This document shows, in pieces, positions 1-10,377 of a stretch of 64,000 nt of DNA (positions are counted from its first letter, which is position 1; every line of letters starts with the position of its first letter). A program made the translations under genes and the position numbers. The notes beneath the pieces were generated by a model that was not told where the DNA came from, ran no database searches, and saw only the letters and a list, made by a program, of their open reading frames with translations. This stretch comes from Bacteroidales bacterium. Lineage in GTDB: Bacteria; Bacteroidota; Bacteroidia; Bacteroidales; P3. The DNA lies in assembly GCA_017439185.1 (NCBI GenBank), contig JAFRTM010000020.1, positions 1-64,000 of the forward strand. Direction: 5' to 3'.

Positions 1-46
1 CCACTTATCAACATTAAACATATCCACTTATCAACATTAAACATAT
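1..46. repeat. 23-bp perfect tandem direct repeat
   Basis: Positions 1-23 and 24-46 are identical. Each copy contains TTATCAACA, one base from the DnaA-box consensus TTATNCACA. The repeat lies directly upstream of the DUF6266 gene and may continue beyond the window edge. Its period (23) is close to, but not exactly, twice the 11-bp period of the arrays elsewhere in the window. No function can be assigned from the sequence. Confidence 0.85.
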
Positions 47-61
47 CAACACCCAACCCCC

Positions 62-826
62 ATGGCAACAAACACATCCCTCATCCACTTCTCCGGCGCC
101 CTCGGCCCCCTCATCGGCTACACCGTCCGCGGCCACCGCTACCTCCGCTCCATGCCCGCCCACGTCCGCAACCCACGCACACCCGCCCAGCAGGCCCACC
201 GCTCCCACTTCTCCCTCGTCTCCACCTTCATCCACACCCTCGGCCCCATCTACAAGCTCGGCTACCGCTACCATAACCCCGACCTCTCCCCACGAGCCAA
301 CCTCTTCCACCACATCTTCTACGACGCCGTAAACCCCACTACCCTCACCCTCGACCCCGCCAAAGTCCTCATCTCCCGCGGCACCCTCCCAACCTTCCAA
401 CCCACAGCCATAACCCACACATCCTCAACCATCACCCTCCGCTGGTCCCTCACCCAAGGCACACCCCAAGACCAGCTCCACCTCCTCCTCTACAACGTCT
501 CCCAAGCCACCTCACGCCCCTACTACAACGCCGCCTCCCGCGCCACCGCCCGCCTCACCATCCCCCTCCCCGCCAACTGGGACCCCTCCGACCACATCAT
601 CCTCTACGCCTTCTGGCACAACCCCGCCACCCACTCCAACTCCGACTCCACCATACCCCTCCAACTAAATTCCCCCAACAATCAAGACGAATACAATCAA
701 CAACTTACCCACCTCTCCCAAACCCTCACCCACTCCCACCGCCACCCCATAACACCCAAGCTCCTCGCCAAACTCCACAAAACCACCACACCTACCACCT
801 CCGACCCCCACTCCCCTCCCGATTAA
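62..826 (+). CDS. DUF6266 family protein, C-rich coding strand
   Basis: A 254-residue protein of the Bacteroidota DUF6266 family, function unknown. It aligns by eye with the 213-residue protein at 56424-57065: both have a short N-terminal HxSGxLG / HGQLGK-like stretch, then TPAQQ, then a basic F(S)xVSxxIHxxGxxYxxGY segment and an F(x)2xxxDAV motif. The C-terminal 45 residues (QQLTHLSQTLTHS onward) are polar, His/Thr/Pro-rich and have no counterpart in the paralog. Codon choice is extreme: the coding strand is dominated by C and poor in G, unlike dprA next door. There is no signal peptide. Start ATG 62 follows the 23-bp tandem repeat with no visible Shine-Dalgarno. The long antisense ORF over 14-418 is a by-product of this skew. 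Confidence 0.8.
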   Translation: MATNTSLIHFSGALGPLIGYTVRGHRYLRSMPAHVRNPRTPAQQAHRSHFSLVSTFIHTLGPIYKLGYRYHNPDLSPRANLFHHIFYDAVNPTTLTLDPAKVLISRGTLPTFQPTAITHTSSTITLRWSLTQGTPQDQLHLLLYNVSQATSRPYYNAASRATARLTIPLPANWDPSDHIILYAFWHNPATHSNSDSTIPLQLNSPNNQDEYNQQLTHLSQTLTHSHRHPITPKLLAKLHKTTTPTTSDPHSPPD

Positions 827-855
827 ACAGGGAAAGATGTTAAATTTGTTTGGGA

Positions 856-888
856 TTGTTGTGGGGTTGAAAATTATTTGTATCTTTG
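856..888 (+). promoter_or_regulatory. Bacteroidota-type promoter for dprA
   Basis: TATCTTTG at 881-888 matches the -7 consensus TAnnTTTG. A TTG at 856-858 could serve as the -33 element, though the 22-bp spacing is slightly long. Transcription would start near 895 and leave a leader of about 58 nt before the GTG start of dprA. Confidence 0.6.
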
Positions 889-952
889 CACTTTCAAATT
901 GTGCCGGGACTAACTTGTGGTGTCGTACTTAAATTGATAAAATTGTATTGTC

Positions 953-2044
953 GTGCTTTATAAAGTTGCTTTATCGATGGTGCCTGGTATTGGCTGCAGG
1001 GTTTACCGGCAGCTGCTGGAGGTCTGCGGAGATCCGAAGGAGATTTTCAGGATGGGCCACCGGGAGCTGAGGGAGCTGTTCGGAAGGCATGAGGAGACGA
1101 TTGGGGCGATAGAGAGTGGGGCGACGCTGAAAAGGGCCGAGGAGGAGCTGAGGTTTGCGGAGAGGTACGGTGTGGACATCCTGTTCTGCCGCGACGAGGA
1201 GTATCCCCAGCGGCTGAACCGGGCGGACTGTGCGGACACGCCGGTGATTCTTTACCGGAAGGGGAAGTGCGACTTGAACGGGCGTTATTCGGTCGGAATC
1301 GTGGGGACGCGGAAGGCAACAGTATATGGGAAGGAGACGGCGGAGCGTATTGTGAAGGACCTGAAACGTGAGGGCCTGACGGTGGTGAGCGGGCTGGCTT
1401 ACGGCATCGACACTGCGTCGCACCGGGCGTCGGTGGCCAACGGCGTGGCTACGGTGGGTGTGCTGGGGCATGGCCTGGACATGATTTACCCGTCGCAGAA
1501 CCGGAGCCTGGCGGCCGAGATAGTGGAGAAGGGCGGTGCGCTGGTGAGCGAGTATATGAGCGGCACGAAGATCAATCCGGCGAATTTTCCGGCGAGGAAC
1601 AGGATCATAGCGGCGCTTTCGGACGCGGTAATAGTGGTGGAGGCGTCGGAGAAGGGCGGCGCGCTGATCACCGCCAACATAGCGAACAGCTACCACCGCG
1701 ACGTGTTTGCTGTGCCCGGGCGGTTGGAGGACACCTATTCGAGAGGGTGCCTGGGGCTGGTGGCCGGGAATCGGGCTACGCTGTACAGCAGTGCGAAGGA
1801 GTTTTGCTATGCCATGAGGTGGGAGGAGCCGGCGGGAGGCGGTGAGCAGCAGGAGCTGTTTGCCACGCTGAACGAGGAGGAGAGGGAGATGGCACGGCTG
1901 CTGGAAGAGGAAGGGATGATGACGATAGACGAAATTTATGCAAAAACGACGTTACCTTTGCCTAAAATTGCGAAAATATTGATGGAAATGGAGTTCAAAA
2001 GTGCGGTAAAATGCCTGCCGGGCAAGAGATATAAGATAATGTAA
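953..2044 (+). CDS. dprA: DNA-processing protein DprA
   Basis: DprA/Smf family, 363 residues. In other bacteria it loads RecA onto incoming single-stranded DNA during transformation; in Bacteroidota its cellular role is less clear. Residues 1-70 form a small helical N-terminal domain starting LYKVALSMVPGIG. The Rossmann-like core follows, with GIVGTRKATVYG (~117), SGLAYGIDTASHRAS (~150), GVLGHGLDMIYPSQN (~172) and the family signature FPARNRIIAALSDAVIVVEA (~216). A winged-helix-like C-terminus (residues 300-363) ends at KRYKIM. The start is GTG 953: an in-frame TAA lies at 938 and the next ATG (977) would remove the conserved LYK start. It stands alone, with its own promoter, 118 bp before atpD. 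Confidence 0.95.
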   Translation: MLYKVALSMVPGIGCRVYRQLLEVCGDPKEIFRMGHRELRELFGRHEETIGAIESGATLKRAEEELRFAERYGVDILFCRDEEYPQRLNRADCADTPVILYRKGKCDLNGRYSVGIVGTRKATVYGKETAERIVKDLKREGLTVVSGLAYGIDTASHRASVANGVATVGVLGHGLDMIYPSQNRSLAAEIVEKGGALVSEYMSGTKINPANFPARNRIIAALSDAVIVVEASEKGGALITANIANSYHRDVFAVPGRLEDTYSRGCLGLVAGNRATLYSSAKEFCYAMRWEEPAGGGEQQELFATLNEEEREMARLLEEEGMMTIDEIYAKTTLPLPKIAKILMEMEFKSAVKCLPGKRYKIM

Positions 2045-2113
2045 AACAGATTATTAAAAAAATTGTTAATAAAAAAAGTGAGAAAAATGAGGCGAGAAAT
2101 GAATATTTTTTCG

Positions 2114-2121
2114 TAATTTCG
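2114..2121 (+). promoter_or_regulatory. weak -7 box upstream of atpD
   Basis: TAATTTCG differs by one base from TAnnTTTG and lies 41 bp before the atpD start in an AT-rich gap. No -33 TTTG is visible at the expected distance. It is a plausible promoter for the atpD run, but weak. Confidence 0.3.
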
Positions 2122-2141
2122 CAGTCTCAATTCAGTATTGA

Positions 2142-3677
<1,536 letters not shown>

Positions 3678-3689
3678 GAGAAGGAACGA

Positions 3690-3717
3690 GGGAGTGTGCC
3701 GTTTCCGGCACATTCCC
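3690..3717 (+). other. strong intercistronic hairpin between atpD and atpC
   Basis: A 12-bp stem, GGGAGTGTGCCG paired with CGGCACATTCCC (one G-T wobble), closes a 4-nt TTTC loop. No U-run follows, so it is a poor intrinsic terminator. It could instead stabilise the 3' end of the atpD message or partly attenuate downstream transcription. Confidence 0.75.
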
Positions 3718-3749
3718 CTATACCTTATATATAATAAAAGGACAGGGGT

Positions 3750-3986
3750 ATGAACGTAAGAATAATAAAACCCGACGAGACATTGTATGAAGGAAGCGCC
3801 AAGCTGTTGCAGCTGCCTGGCACCAACGGACTATTCGAGATTATGGAGCACCACGCCCCCATCATCTCGGCACTGAAGAAAGGAGTGCTGAGAATGGTAC
3901 TGAACGACGGAAGCGAGAAGACCTACGACATAAGAGGAGGAGTAATCAAGGGACAACAAGACGACATATTGATAATGGTACAATGA
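3750..3986 (+). CDS. atpC: ATP synthase epsilon subunit, short form
   Basis: 78 residues covering only the N-terminal beta-sandwich of epsilon: MNVRIIKPDETLYEG, then GLFEIMEHHAPIISALKKG, ending in a DDILIMVQ strand. The C-terminal helical hairpin that inhibits ATP hydrolysis in longer homologues (about 130 residues) is absent. Short epsilons of this kind are known in Bacteroidota, so this is probably the natural length and not a truncation. An AGGGG-like ribosome site lies just upstream. The stop overlaps the next start (ATGA, 3983-3986), suggesting translational coupling. Confidence 0.93.
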   Translation: MNVRIIKPDETLYEGSAKLLQLPGTNGLFEIMEHHAPIISALKKGVLRMVLNDGSEKTYDIRGGVIKGQQDDILIMVQ

Positions 3987-5287
3987 AAGGTGAGAAGAAG
4001 AGGTCGCCATTGTTCATACAAGGCGTATTGCTCGACGAGCAAAAAGTAGACATACTGATAGAAGATTCCCGGATTGCCGGCATCGACGCAAAGTTGGAAA
4101 TGCCGGCTTCTGCTTTATTAATTGACGGGAGAGGGAAGGCTGTGTTTCCCACCTTTGTTAATATGCACACCCATGCCGCGATGACCCTTTTCAGGGGATT
4201 CGGCGACGACCATCCGTTGCAGGAGTGGTTGCAGGAGTGGATATGGCCCAACGAGAAGAACCTGACCGAGGAGATAATCTATTGGGGAACCCGCCTCGCC
4301 TGCCTGGAGATGATAAAGAGCGGCACTACTGCCTTTGCCGACATGTATTTCCACCTGCCGGCAGCTGCCAAGGCAGTGGAAGAGTCGGGAATAAGAGCCC
4401 TGCTGGGCTATACCGTGTTCGACTTCGGCGACCCCGCGACCGCAGCGAAAGTCAAAGATGAGGTGGCCGAGTGGCACTGCAGAATAAGCAAAGAGACTGG
4501 CAGCGGACGGGTATGTTACGGTTTGGCACCCCATGCCCCCTACACTGTATCCGACAAGACGCTGAGCTGGCTTGCAGACTATGCTGCAGAGAACGGTCTG
4601 AAGTACCACATACACATGTCCGAGACGGAGAGCGAGGTAGAAAACTCGATAGCACAACACGGCAAAAGACCCTACGAACACCTCCACGACCTGGGAATAC
4701 TGCAGAAGACCGGCGACCGTTTTATCGGAGCGCACAGTCTGCACCTGACAGAGGAAGAGGCCGAGATGGTAGGCCGCAACCGCTGCAACGTGGTGCACAA
4801 CCCCAACTCTAACCTCAAACTCGGTTCGGGATTCAAGTTCCTGTACCAAGAGCTGAGCCAAGCCGGCTGCAATGTCTCATTAGGTACCGACGGATGCTCG
4901 AGCAGCAACAACCTCGACATGCTGGAAGCCACCAAGACCATGGCACTGCTGCAGAAAGGATGGAGAGGAGACCCCACTACCATGCCCGCAAGAGAAGCTC
5001 TGGAAGTGGCTAGCCGCAACGGCTACCGAGCCCTCGGACTTGACGGAGGGCAGCTGAGAGCAGGCGCCCTTGCCGACCTGATGCTGGTGGACATAAACAA
5101 CGTAGCCTTCCTGCCTCATAACGACAACACCCTTTCTAACCTCATATATGCTGCCCACTCCGACGCAATTGACACGGTGATATGCAATGGACGGATTGTG
5201 ATGGAAGGTCGCAGAGTGGCCGACGAAGATGAGATAATGAAAAATGCCGATAAGATGGTCGGTGAACTGATAAAGCACAGACCCTGA
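3983..5287 (+). CDS. MTA/SAH deaminase-like amidohydrolase
   Basis: Metal-dependent amidohydrolase of 434 residues resembling 5-methylthioadenosine/S-adenosylhomocysteine deaminases (MtaD) and related aminohydrolases. The metal ligands are visible: HTH in FVNMHTHAAMTLFRG (~residue 53), HMSETE (~210), GAHSLHLTEEE (~247) and the Asp of LGTDGCSSSNNLDML (~300). The PHAPYTVSD segment (~175) is typical of this subgroup. It would deaminate a purine nucleoside such as MTA or SAH, but substrate cannot be fixed from sequence because guanine deaminase and chlorohydrolase relatives share the scaffold. It overlaps atpC by 4 bp and is followed after 1 bp by the binding protein, so all are probably on one transcript. 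Confidence 0.85.
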   Translation: MKGEKKRSPLFIQGVLLDEQKVDILIEDSRIAGIDAKLEMPASALLIDGRGKAVFPTFVNMHTHAAMTLFRGFGDDHPLQEWLQEWIWPNEKNLTEEIIYWGTRLACLEMIKSGTTAFADMYFHLPAAAKAVEESGIRALLGYTVFDFGDPATAAKVKDEVAEWHCRISKETGSGRVCYGLAPHAPYTVSDKTLSWLADYAAENGLKYHIHMSETESEVENSIAQHGKRPYEHLHDLGILQKTGDRFIGAHSLHLTEEEAEMVGRNRCNVVHNPNSNLKLGSGFKFLYQELSQAGCNVSLGTDGCSSSNNLDMLEATKTMALLQKGWRGDPTTMPAREALEVASRNGYRALGLDGGQLRAGALADLMLVDINNVAFLPHNDNTLSNLIYAAHSDAIDTVICNGRIVMEGRRVADEDEIMKNADKMVGELIKHRP

Positions 5288-5288
5288 G

Positions 5289-6920
5289 ATGGAGAAGATA
5301 CGGCATGCGACAATAGTGATGATGGTAAGCCTGCTGGCAGTAGGGTGCCGAGTGCCCGACAACAGCGACCGCATGATATTCAGATATAACGAGTCGGCTG
5401 GAATAGGGACCCTCGACCCCGCATACGCCAAAGACCAGGCTCTCATCTGGGGTTGCTCGCAGATATACAACGGCTTGATACAGCTGGACACGATGTTGCG
5501 GCCGATGCCGTCGATAGCCAAAGAGTGGAGCATCTCGGAAGACGGCAAGACCTATACCTTCAGGCTGCGCGACGACGTATATTTCCACAAAAGCGAGCTG
5601 TTCGGCACCGCCGACTCCTCACGAAGAGTGGTGGCCGGCGACGTGCTATACAGCTACAACCGAATATTAGACCCCAAGGTAGCCTCGCCAGGACTGTGGA
5701 TATTCAACGAAGTGGCTGAAGACGGCTTCCAGGCTCCCGACGACAGCACCTTCGTGATACACCTGAAACAGCCGTTCAGCCCCTTCCTGTCGCTATTGGC
5801 GATGCCCTACTGCTCTGTAGTGCCCCACGAGGTGGTAGAACACTACGGCACAGACTTCAGACAGCACCCCTGCGGCACTGGTCCGTTCAAGATGCAGATG
5901 TGGAAAGAGGGTGTAAAGCTGGTACTGAGGAAAAACGAACATTACTTCGAGCGAGACGAAGAGGGCAATCCTCTCCCCTACCTCGACGCGGTGGCGGTAA
6001 CCTTTATTGTGGACAAACAGACCGCCTTCCTGGAATTTGTAAAAGGGAACCTCGACTTTATGAACTCTATAGCCCCAAGCTACAAAGACGAGATATTGAC
6101 CGCCAAAGGAGGTCTGAGAGATAAATATGCCGACCGGATAACGCTGACCAGCACCCCGTTCCTAAATACCGAATACTTGGGATTTTTGATGGACGGAGAC
6201 GACAATCCTATGAAAGACAAGCGGATTAGACAAGCCATAAACTATGGATTCGACCGCCGCAAAATGATAAAATACATGCGAAACGATGTGGGAAGAGCCG
6301 GATGCCAAGGCTTTATCCCCTATGGACTACCTGGTTATGACAGTACGGCACAATTCGGATACGACTATAATGTAGAAAAAGCCAAACAGCTGCTGAGCGA
6401 GGCTGGATATCCCGGAGGGAAAGGACTGCCCACGCTGAAACTTGCCACGACCTCCACCTATCTGGACCTGTGCAAATATATACAGCAGCAGTTGGGAATA
6501 CTGGGACTCGACGTTAAAGTGGAGGTAAATCCACCGGCAGCGCTGAGAGAACAGATAGCCCAGTCGAAGAGCAGTTGGTTCAGAGGAAGTTGGATTGCCG
6601 ACTATCCCGACGCAGAAAACTACCTGTCTCTATTCTATTCACCCAACCATTGTCCCGTAGGACCAAACTACACCCACTTTACGAGTCCGAAATTCGATAG
6701 GCTATACGAACGGGCCAAAGCAGAGGTAGATGACAGCATTAGGCTTAGGATCTACCGCGAGATGGACAGCCTGATAATGGACGAAGCACCCGTCATGGTA
6801 CTTTATTACGACCAAGTATTGCATTTTACCCAGAAGAACGTCAGCGGACTGAGAAGCAACGCCATGAACACCTTGGACTTGCGCCGAGTGAAGATAGACA
6901 ACAGCCCCAAGAAAAGATAA
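5289..6920 (+). CDS. ABC-transporter family 5 substrate-binding lipoprotein
   Basis: Oligopeptide/nickel-type extracellular binding protein (SBP_bac_5), 543 residues. An N-terminal lipoprotein signal ends in the lipobox LAVGC (Cys ~20). The mature protein carries the family pattern: NGLIQLDTMLRPMPSIAKEW (~65), the YTFRLRDDVYFH segment (~96), NPMKDKRIRQAINYGFDR (~315) and a C-terminal EAPVMVLYYDQVLHF. No permease or ATPase genes adjoin it, so its transporter must be elsewhere or it acts alone. It starts 1 bp after the amidohydrolase stop and ends 3 bp before mutL. Confidence 0.88.
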   Translation: MEKIRHATIVMMVSLLAVGCRVPDNSDRMIFRYNESAGIGTLDPAYAKDQALIWGCSQIYNGLIQLDTMLRPMPSIAKEWSISEDGKTYTFRLRDDVYFHKSELFGTADSSRRVVAGDVLYSYNRILDPKVASPGLWIFNEVAEDGFQAPDDSTFVIHLKQPFSPFLSLLAMPYCSVVPHEVVEHYGTDFRQHPCGTGPFKMQMWKEGVKLVLRKNEHYFERDEEGNPLPYLDAVAVTFIVDKQTAFLEFVKGNLDFMNSIAPSYKDEILTAKGGLRDKYADRITLTSTPFLNTEYLGFLMDGDDNPMKDKRIRQAINYGFDRRKMIKYMRNDVGRAGCQGFIPYGLPGYDSTAQFGYDYNVEKAKQLLSEAGYPGGKGLPTLKLATTSTYLDLCKYIQQQLGILGLDVKVEVNPPAALREQIAQSKSSWFRGSWIADYPDAENYLSLFYSPNHCPVGPNYTHFTSPKFDRLYERAKAEVDDSIRLRIYREMDSLIMDEAPVMVLYYDQVLHFTQKNVSGLRSNAMNTLDLRRVKIDNSPKKR

Positions 6921-6923
6921 GAG

Positions 6924-8762
6924 ATGTCAGACATAATTAACATACTGCCCGATAACGTAGCCAACCAGATAGCCGCCGGCGAGGTGGTAGACCGTCCCGC
7001 CTCGGCTGTGAAGGAGCTAATAGAAAACGCCATCGATGCCGGTGCCTCGACAATACAGCTTATAGTAAAAGACGCTGGACGCACGCTGATACAAGTGATA
7101 GACAACGGATGCGGCATGAGCGACAGCGATGCACGACTCTGCTTTGAACGTCATGCCACCAGTAAAATACACCAAGCCGACGACCTCTTTGCCATACGCA
7201 CCATGGGATTCCGGGGCGAAGCCCTGGCAAGCATTGCCGCAATAGCCCAGGTGGAGCTCAAGACCCGTATGCACGATGAAGAGCTGGGGACCTGTGTGGA
7301 GATAGAAGGTTGCACCATAAAAAGCCAGCAGCCCTGCAGTTGCTCCCCCGGGACTTCGTTCTCGGTCAAGAACCTGTTCTTCAACGTACCCGCCCGCCGC
7401 AACTTTCTCAAGAAAGACTCGATAGAGCTGAGCCATATAGAAGAGGTGTTCCGCCGGATAGTGATGACCCACTGCGACATCTCGTTCAGCTTCCACAGCA
7501 ACGGCAAACTGCTTTATGACCTGCATGCCTGCAATATGCTACAAAGGATATGCCAGATATTCGGCCAGCAGTATGCAGAGAGGCTCTATCCCGTAGATGA
7601 GAGTAGCGACGTGGTAACCGTAAAAGGATATGTAGGGAAGCCCGAATATGTACGCAAGACACGCGGCGAGCAGTACCTGTTCGTCAATGGGCGATACATA
7701 AAACATCCGGCCTTGAGTGCCGCCGTAGAGCGAGCCTACACAAACCTGATTCCCGACCGGCTGTATCCGAGCTATTTCCTAACATTGTCGGTTGACCCGT
7801 CAAGAATTGACGTGAACATACACCCGACAAAGACCGAAGTTAAATTTGTAGACGAGCAGGCGATGTTCGCAATACTGAGGGCGGCTGCGCGCAAAGCCAT
7901 AGGACAGTTCTCCCTCGCCACAGAGATAGAGTTCAACCCCTCGACAGAGATACGGTTTGACGAAATCCCGCCCGTTTCCAATAACTACACCCCTCCGATA
8001 CCTACCATCAACTATACCCCCAACTACAATCCCTTCAACGAAACGCCCTCCAGCGGAACCAAAAGAACAGGAGGAAGTCAGCGTCAGACAGACAAATGGG
8101 AGTCATTCTATGGCAGCAGCAAGAAGGAAAGCACGGTAGAAGCAGAGTTGCCCCTCGAAGCGCCCAAAGAGACGACTTCCAACGAACTGCCGAGCGATAT
8201 GGTATGCCTGCAGGTAAAAAACAGATATATCGCCTGTGCCACCCAAGCGGGGCTGCTGCTCATAGACCAGCAGCGGGCACACGAACGTATCATCTATGAG
8301 AGGTTCGCCAATGCCGAAAACGACTTACCAGCCCAGCAGCTGATGTTTCCGCTGAACTTCACCCTCTCCCCTGCCGACTCCGACCTTCTAGGCGAATTGG
8401 TTGACGACCTGCACCACAACGGATTTGCCATAGAGAGAATGGACAACAGCAACACCTTCGTCGTTACCGCCACCCCTGCCGATTTCGACGAGAACGACCT
8501 GCAAGGATTCTTCGAGGAGATGGTTACCGACTACAAAGGCTGCATGATGCAGAAGTTCGGCGACCGTAACCACTCGCTCTGCCGCAGTATAGCCCGCCGG
8601 ATGGCAGTGAAGAGCGGACGGGAGCTGAAGTTACAGGAGATGCAGCAGATAGTGGCAGACTTGATGAAATGCACCTCCCCTGCCCTCTCGCCCGACGGAG
8701 ACCCGGTGATTGCCATAGTCAACGAAGAACGGCTTGCCAACATAATGAAAGGAAAAATCTGA
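6924..8762 (+). CDS. mutL: DNA mismatch repair protein MutL
   Basis: 612 residues. The GHKL ATPase domain is clear: NQIAAGEVVDRPASAVKELI with the catalytic Glu, DNGCGM (~55), TMGFRGEALASI (~95) and GTSFSVKNLFFNVPARR (~143). The transducer domain runs to about residue 330. A Pro/Thr/Asn-rich linker (~350-400, several YTP repeats) leads to the dimerisation domain (~430-612). The place where endonuclease-type MutL has DQHAxxE reads DQQRAHERIIYE, with the His and Ala replaced, so nicking activity is uncertain. It couples MutS mismatch recognition to downstream repair in the cytoplasm. It is followed by a rhomboid gene. Confidence 0.97.
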   Translation: MSDIINILPDNVANQIAAGEVVDRPASAVKELIENAIDAGASTIQLIVKDAGRTLIQVIDNGCGMSDSDARLCFERHATSKIHQADDLFAIRTMGFRGEALASIAAIAQVELKTRMHDEELGTCVEIEGCTIKSQQPCSCSPGTSFSVKNLFFNVPARRNFLKKDSIELSHIEEVFRRIVMTHCDISFSFHSNGKLLYDLHACNMLQRICQIFGQQYAERLYPVDESSDVVTVKGYVGKPEYVRKTRGEQYLFVNGRYIKHPALSAAVERAYTNLIPDRLYPSYFLTLSVDPSRIDVNIHPTKTEVKFVDEQAMFAILRAAARKAIGQFSLATEIEFNPSTEIRFDEIPPVSNNYTPPIPTINYTPNYNPFNETPSSGTKRTGGSQRQTDKWESFYGSSKKESTVEAELPLEAPKETTSNELPSDMVCLQVKNRYIACATQAGLLLIDQQRAHERIIYERFANAENDLPAQQLMFPLNFTLSPADSDLLGELVDDLHHNGFAIERMDNSNTFVVTATPADFDENDLQGFFEEMVTDYKGCMMQKFGDRNHSLCRSIARRMAVKSGRELKLQEMQQIVADLMKCTSPALSPDGDPVIAIVNEERLANIMKGKI

Positions 8763-8790
8763 TTATAGAATCTATTTAAGAAATAAAGAT

Positions 8791-9462
8791 ATGGCCACAT
8801 ATTCACCTCAAGGATTTTCGATGTTCCCCAAAGGAGTAAAAAATCTCCTTATAATAAACATACTGATATTTATTGCCACATGGGTGGCAGAGATGAGAGG
8901 GCTCGGGCACCTGGTAGACCCGCTGTGTCTCTATCCCCTAAAGATAGGGTACTTGCACCCCTTCACCTATACCATGGGATTCCACTTCTGGCAGCCGTTT
9001 ACCTATATGTTTCTACATGCCGGATGGGACCATCTGTTCTTCAATATGTTTGCGCTCTGGATGTTTGGATATATACTGGAGAACTATTGGGGAACCCGCC
9101 GTTTCCTTATATTCTATATCCTCTGCGGCATCGGAGCCGCCATTACACACATGGCGATGAGCATTCTGCTGAACATGCCGCCAGTGCCTACCGTAGGAGC
9201 CTCGGGAGCCATATACGGAATACTGCTGGCCTTCGGCATGATGTTCCCCAACGAGAGGATATACCTTTATTTCCTGCTACCCATCAAAGCCAAATGGTTT
9301 GTGATAATATATGCCCTCATTGAGTTGTTTGAGGGAGTGTTCAGGAGCGGCGACGGAGTGGCACATTTCGCCCACCTTGGAGGAATGCTGGTAGGACTGA
9401 TACTGATTCTGCTGTGGCGTCAACGTGAGAAACGGCAAGACCGATGGAGGAGAGACTACTAA
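8791..9462 (+). CDS. rhomboid family intramembrane serine protease
   Basis: Six-TM rhomboid of 223 residues. The catalytic serine is in GASGAIYG (~residue 138) and the catalytic histidine in AHLGGMLVG (~192). The HAGWDHLFFNMFALWMFG motif (~76), which contributes the oxyanion-site His/Asn, is present. It cleaves transmembrane segments within the inner membrane; substrates are unknown. The C-terminal tail RQREKRQDRWRRDY is highly basic and should face the cytoplasm. It sits 28 bp after mutL and 4 bp before rarD. Confidence 0.95.
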   Translation: MATYSPQGFSMFPKGVKNLLIINILIFIATWVAEMRGLGHLVDPLCLYPLKIGYLHPFTYTMGFHFWQPFTYMFLHAGWDHLFFNMFALWMFGYILENYWGTRRFLIFYILCGIGAAITHMAMSILLNMPPVPTVGASGAIYGILLAFGMMFPNERIYLYFLLPIKAKWFVIIYALIELFEGVFRSGDGVAHFAHLGGMLVGLILILLWRQREKRQDRWRRDY

Positions 9463-9466
9463 TAGT

Positions 9467-10351
9467 ATGAGCGAGTATAGGAAAGGACTGCTTTTAGGCT
9501 TTCTCTGTTACCTTATATGGGGATTGTTCCCCTTGTATTGGAAACTGCTGGAGACGGTCGATTCGATAGAGATATTGGCTCACCGTATCGTGTGGTCATG
9601 TCTCTTTATGGTGATACTCTTCTGTGTGGTTCAGCGGCACAGGTTGCGCGACTTCATAAAGAAGAAGCACCATTGGCCTATGCTGCTGCTCACCGGCTGC
9701 CTCATCACGTTCAACTGGGGATTGTATATCTGGGCGATAAACCATCACTATATATTGGAGAGTTCGCTGGGCTATTATATCAACCCGCTGCTCAACGTGC
9801 TTCTTGGAACCGTGTTTCTGAGAGAGCGACTGACGGTGCCCCAAATAATAGCCTTGGTGCTGGCGGCAGCCGGAGTGCTCTATTTCACGGTTGACTATGG
9901 GCGTTTTCCTATTATCTCAATAGCCCTCGCCACCTCCTTCGCCATATATGGGCTGCTGAAGAAGAAGATGGGGCTTGACGCCACCGCCGCACTCACGGTG
10001 GAGACGATATGGATAACGCCTGTTGCCCTTGGATATATAGTATGGCTTGTGGCACATGGAGAGAGTGCATTATGCACTTTCGACCTGCCGATATACCTGC
10101 TGCTGTTGGGAGCCGGAGTGGTTACCGCTGTGCCGCTGCTGCTTTTCGGCATGTCGGCATGCAGGATACCGCTGAGCACGTTGGGATTTATACAATATGT
10201 GTCGCCCACGGGGCAGTTTCTGATAGGGGTATTGGTTTATAGGGAGACGTTCACGACGGCCCACCTGATATGTTTCGGATGTATCTGGATTGGTCTTACC
10301 ATCTACACTATAGACCTCGTCAGGACTTTGCGCAAGAGTCCTGCGGCATAA
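9467..10351 (+). CDS. rarD: RarD-type EamA family transporter
   Basis: 294 residues, ten predicted TM helices in two EamA halves, inner membrane. The opening KGLLLGFLCYLIWGLFPLYW followed by EILAHRIVWS is characteristic of the RarD subfamily (named for a chloramphenicol-sensitivity phenotype; true substrate unknown). ATG 9467 was chosen because a GGAGGAGAG ribosome site (9446-9454) lies at suitable distance and the protein then starts MSEYRKGLLLG. An upstream in-frame start at 9425 would overlap the rhomboid gene and add a non-conserved segment. It is the last gene of the rightward run. Confidence 0.88.
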   Translation: MSEYRKGLLLGFLCYLIWGLFPLYWKLLETVDSIEILAHRIVWSCLFMVILFCVVQRHRLRDFIKKKHHWPMLLLTGCLITFNWGLYIWAINHHYILESSLGYYINPLLNVLLGTVFLRERLTVPQIIALVLAAAGVLYFTVDYGRFPIISIALATSFAIYGLLKKKMGLDATAALTVETIWITPVALGYIVWLVAHGESALCTFDLPIYLLLLGAGVVTAVPLLLFGMSACRIPLSTLGFIQYVSPTGQFLIGVLVYRETFTTAHLICFGCIWIGLTIYTIDLVRTLRKSPAA

Positions 10352-10377
10352 ACCATAGACTTGTGTGGTGATCGGGA

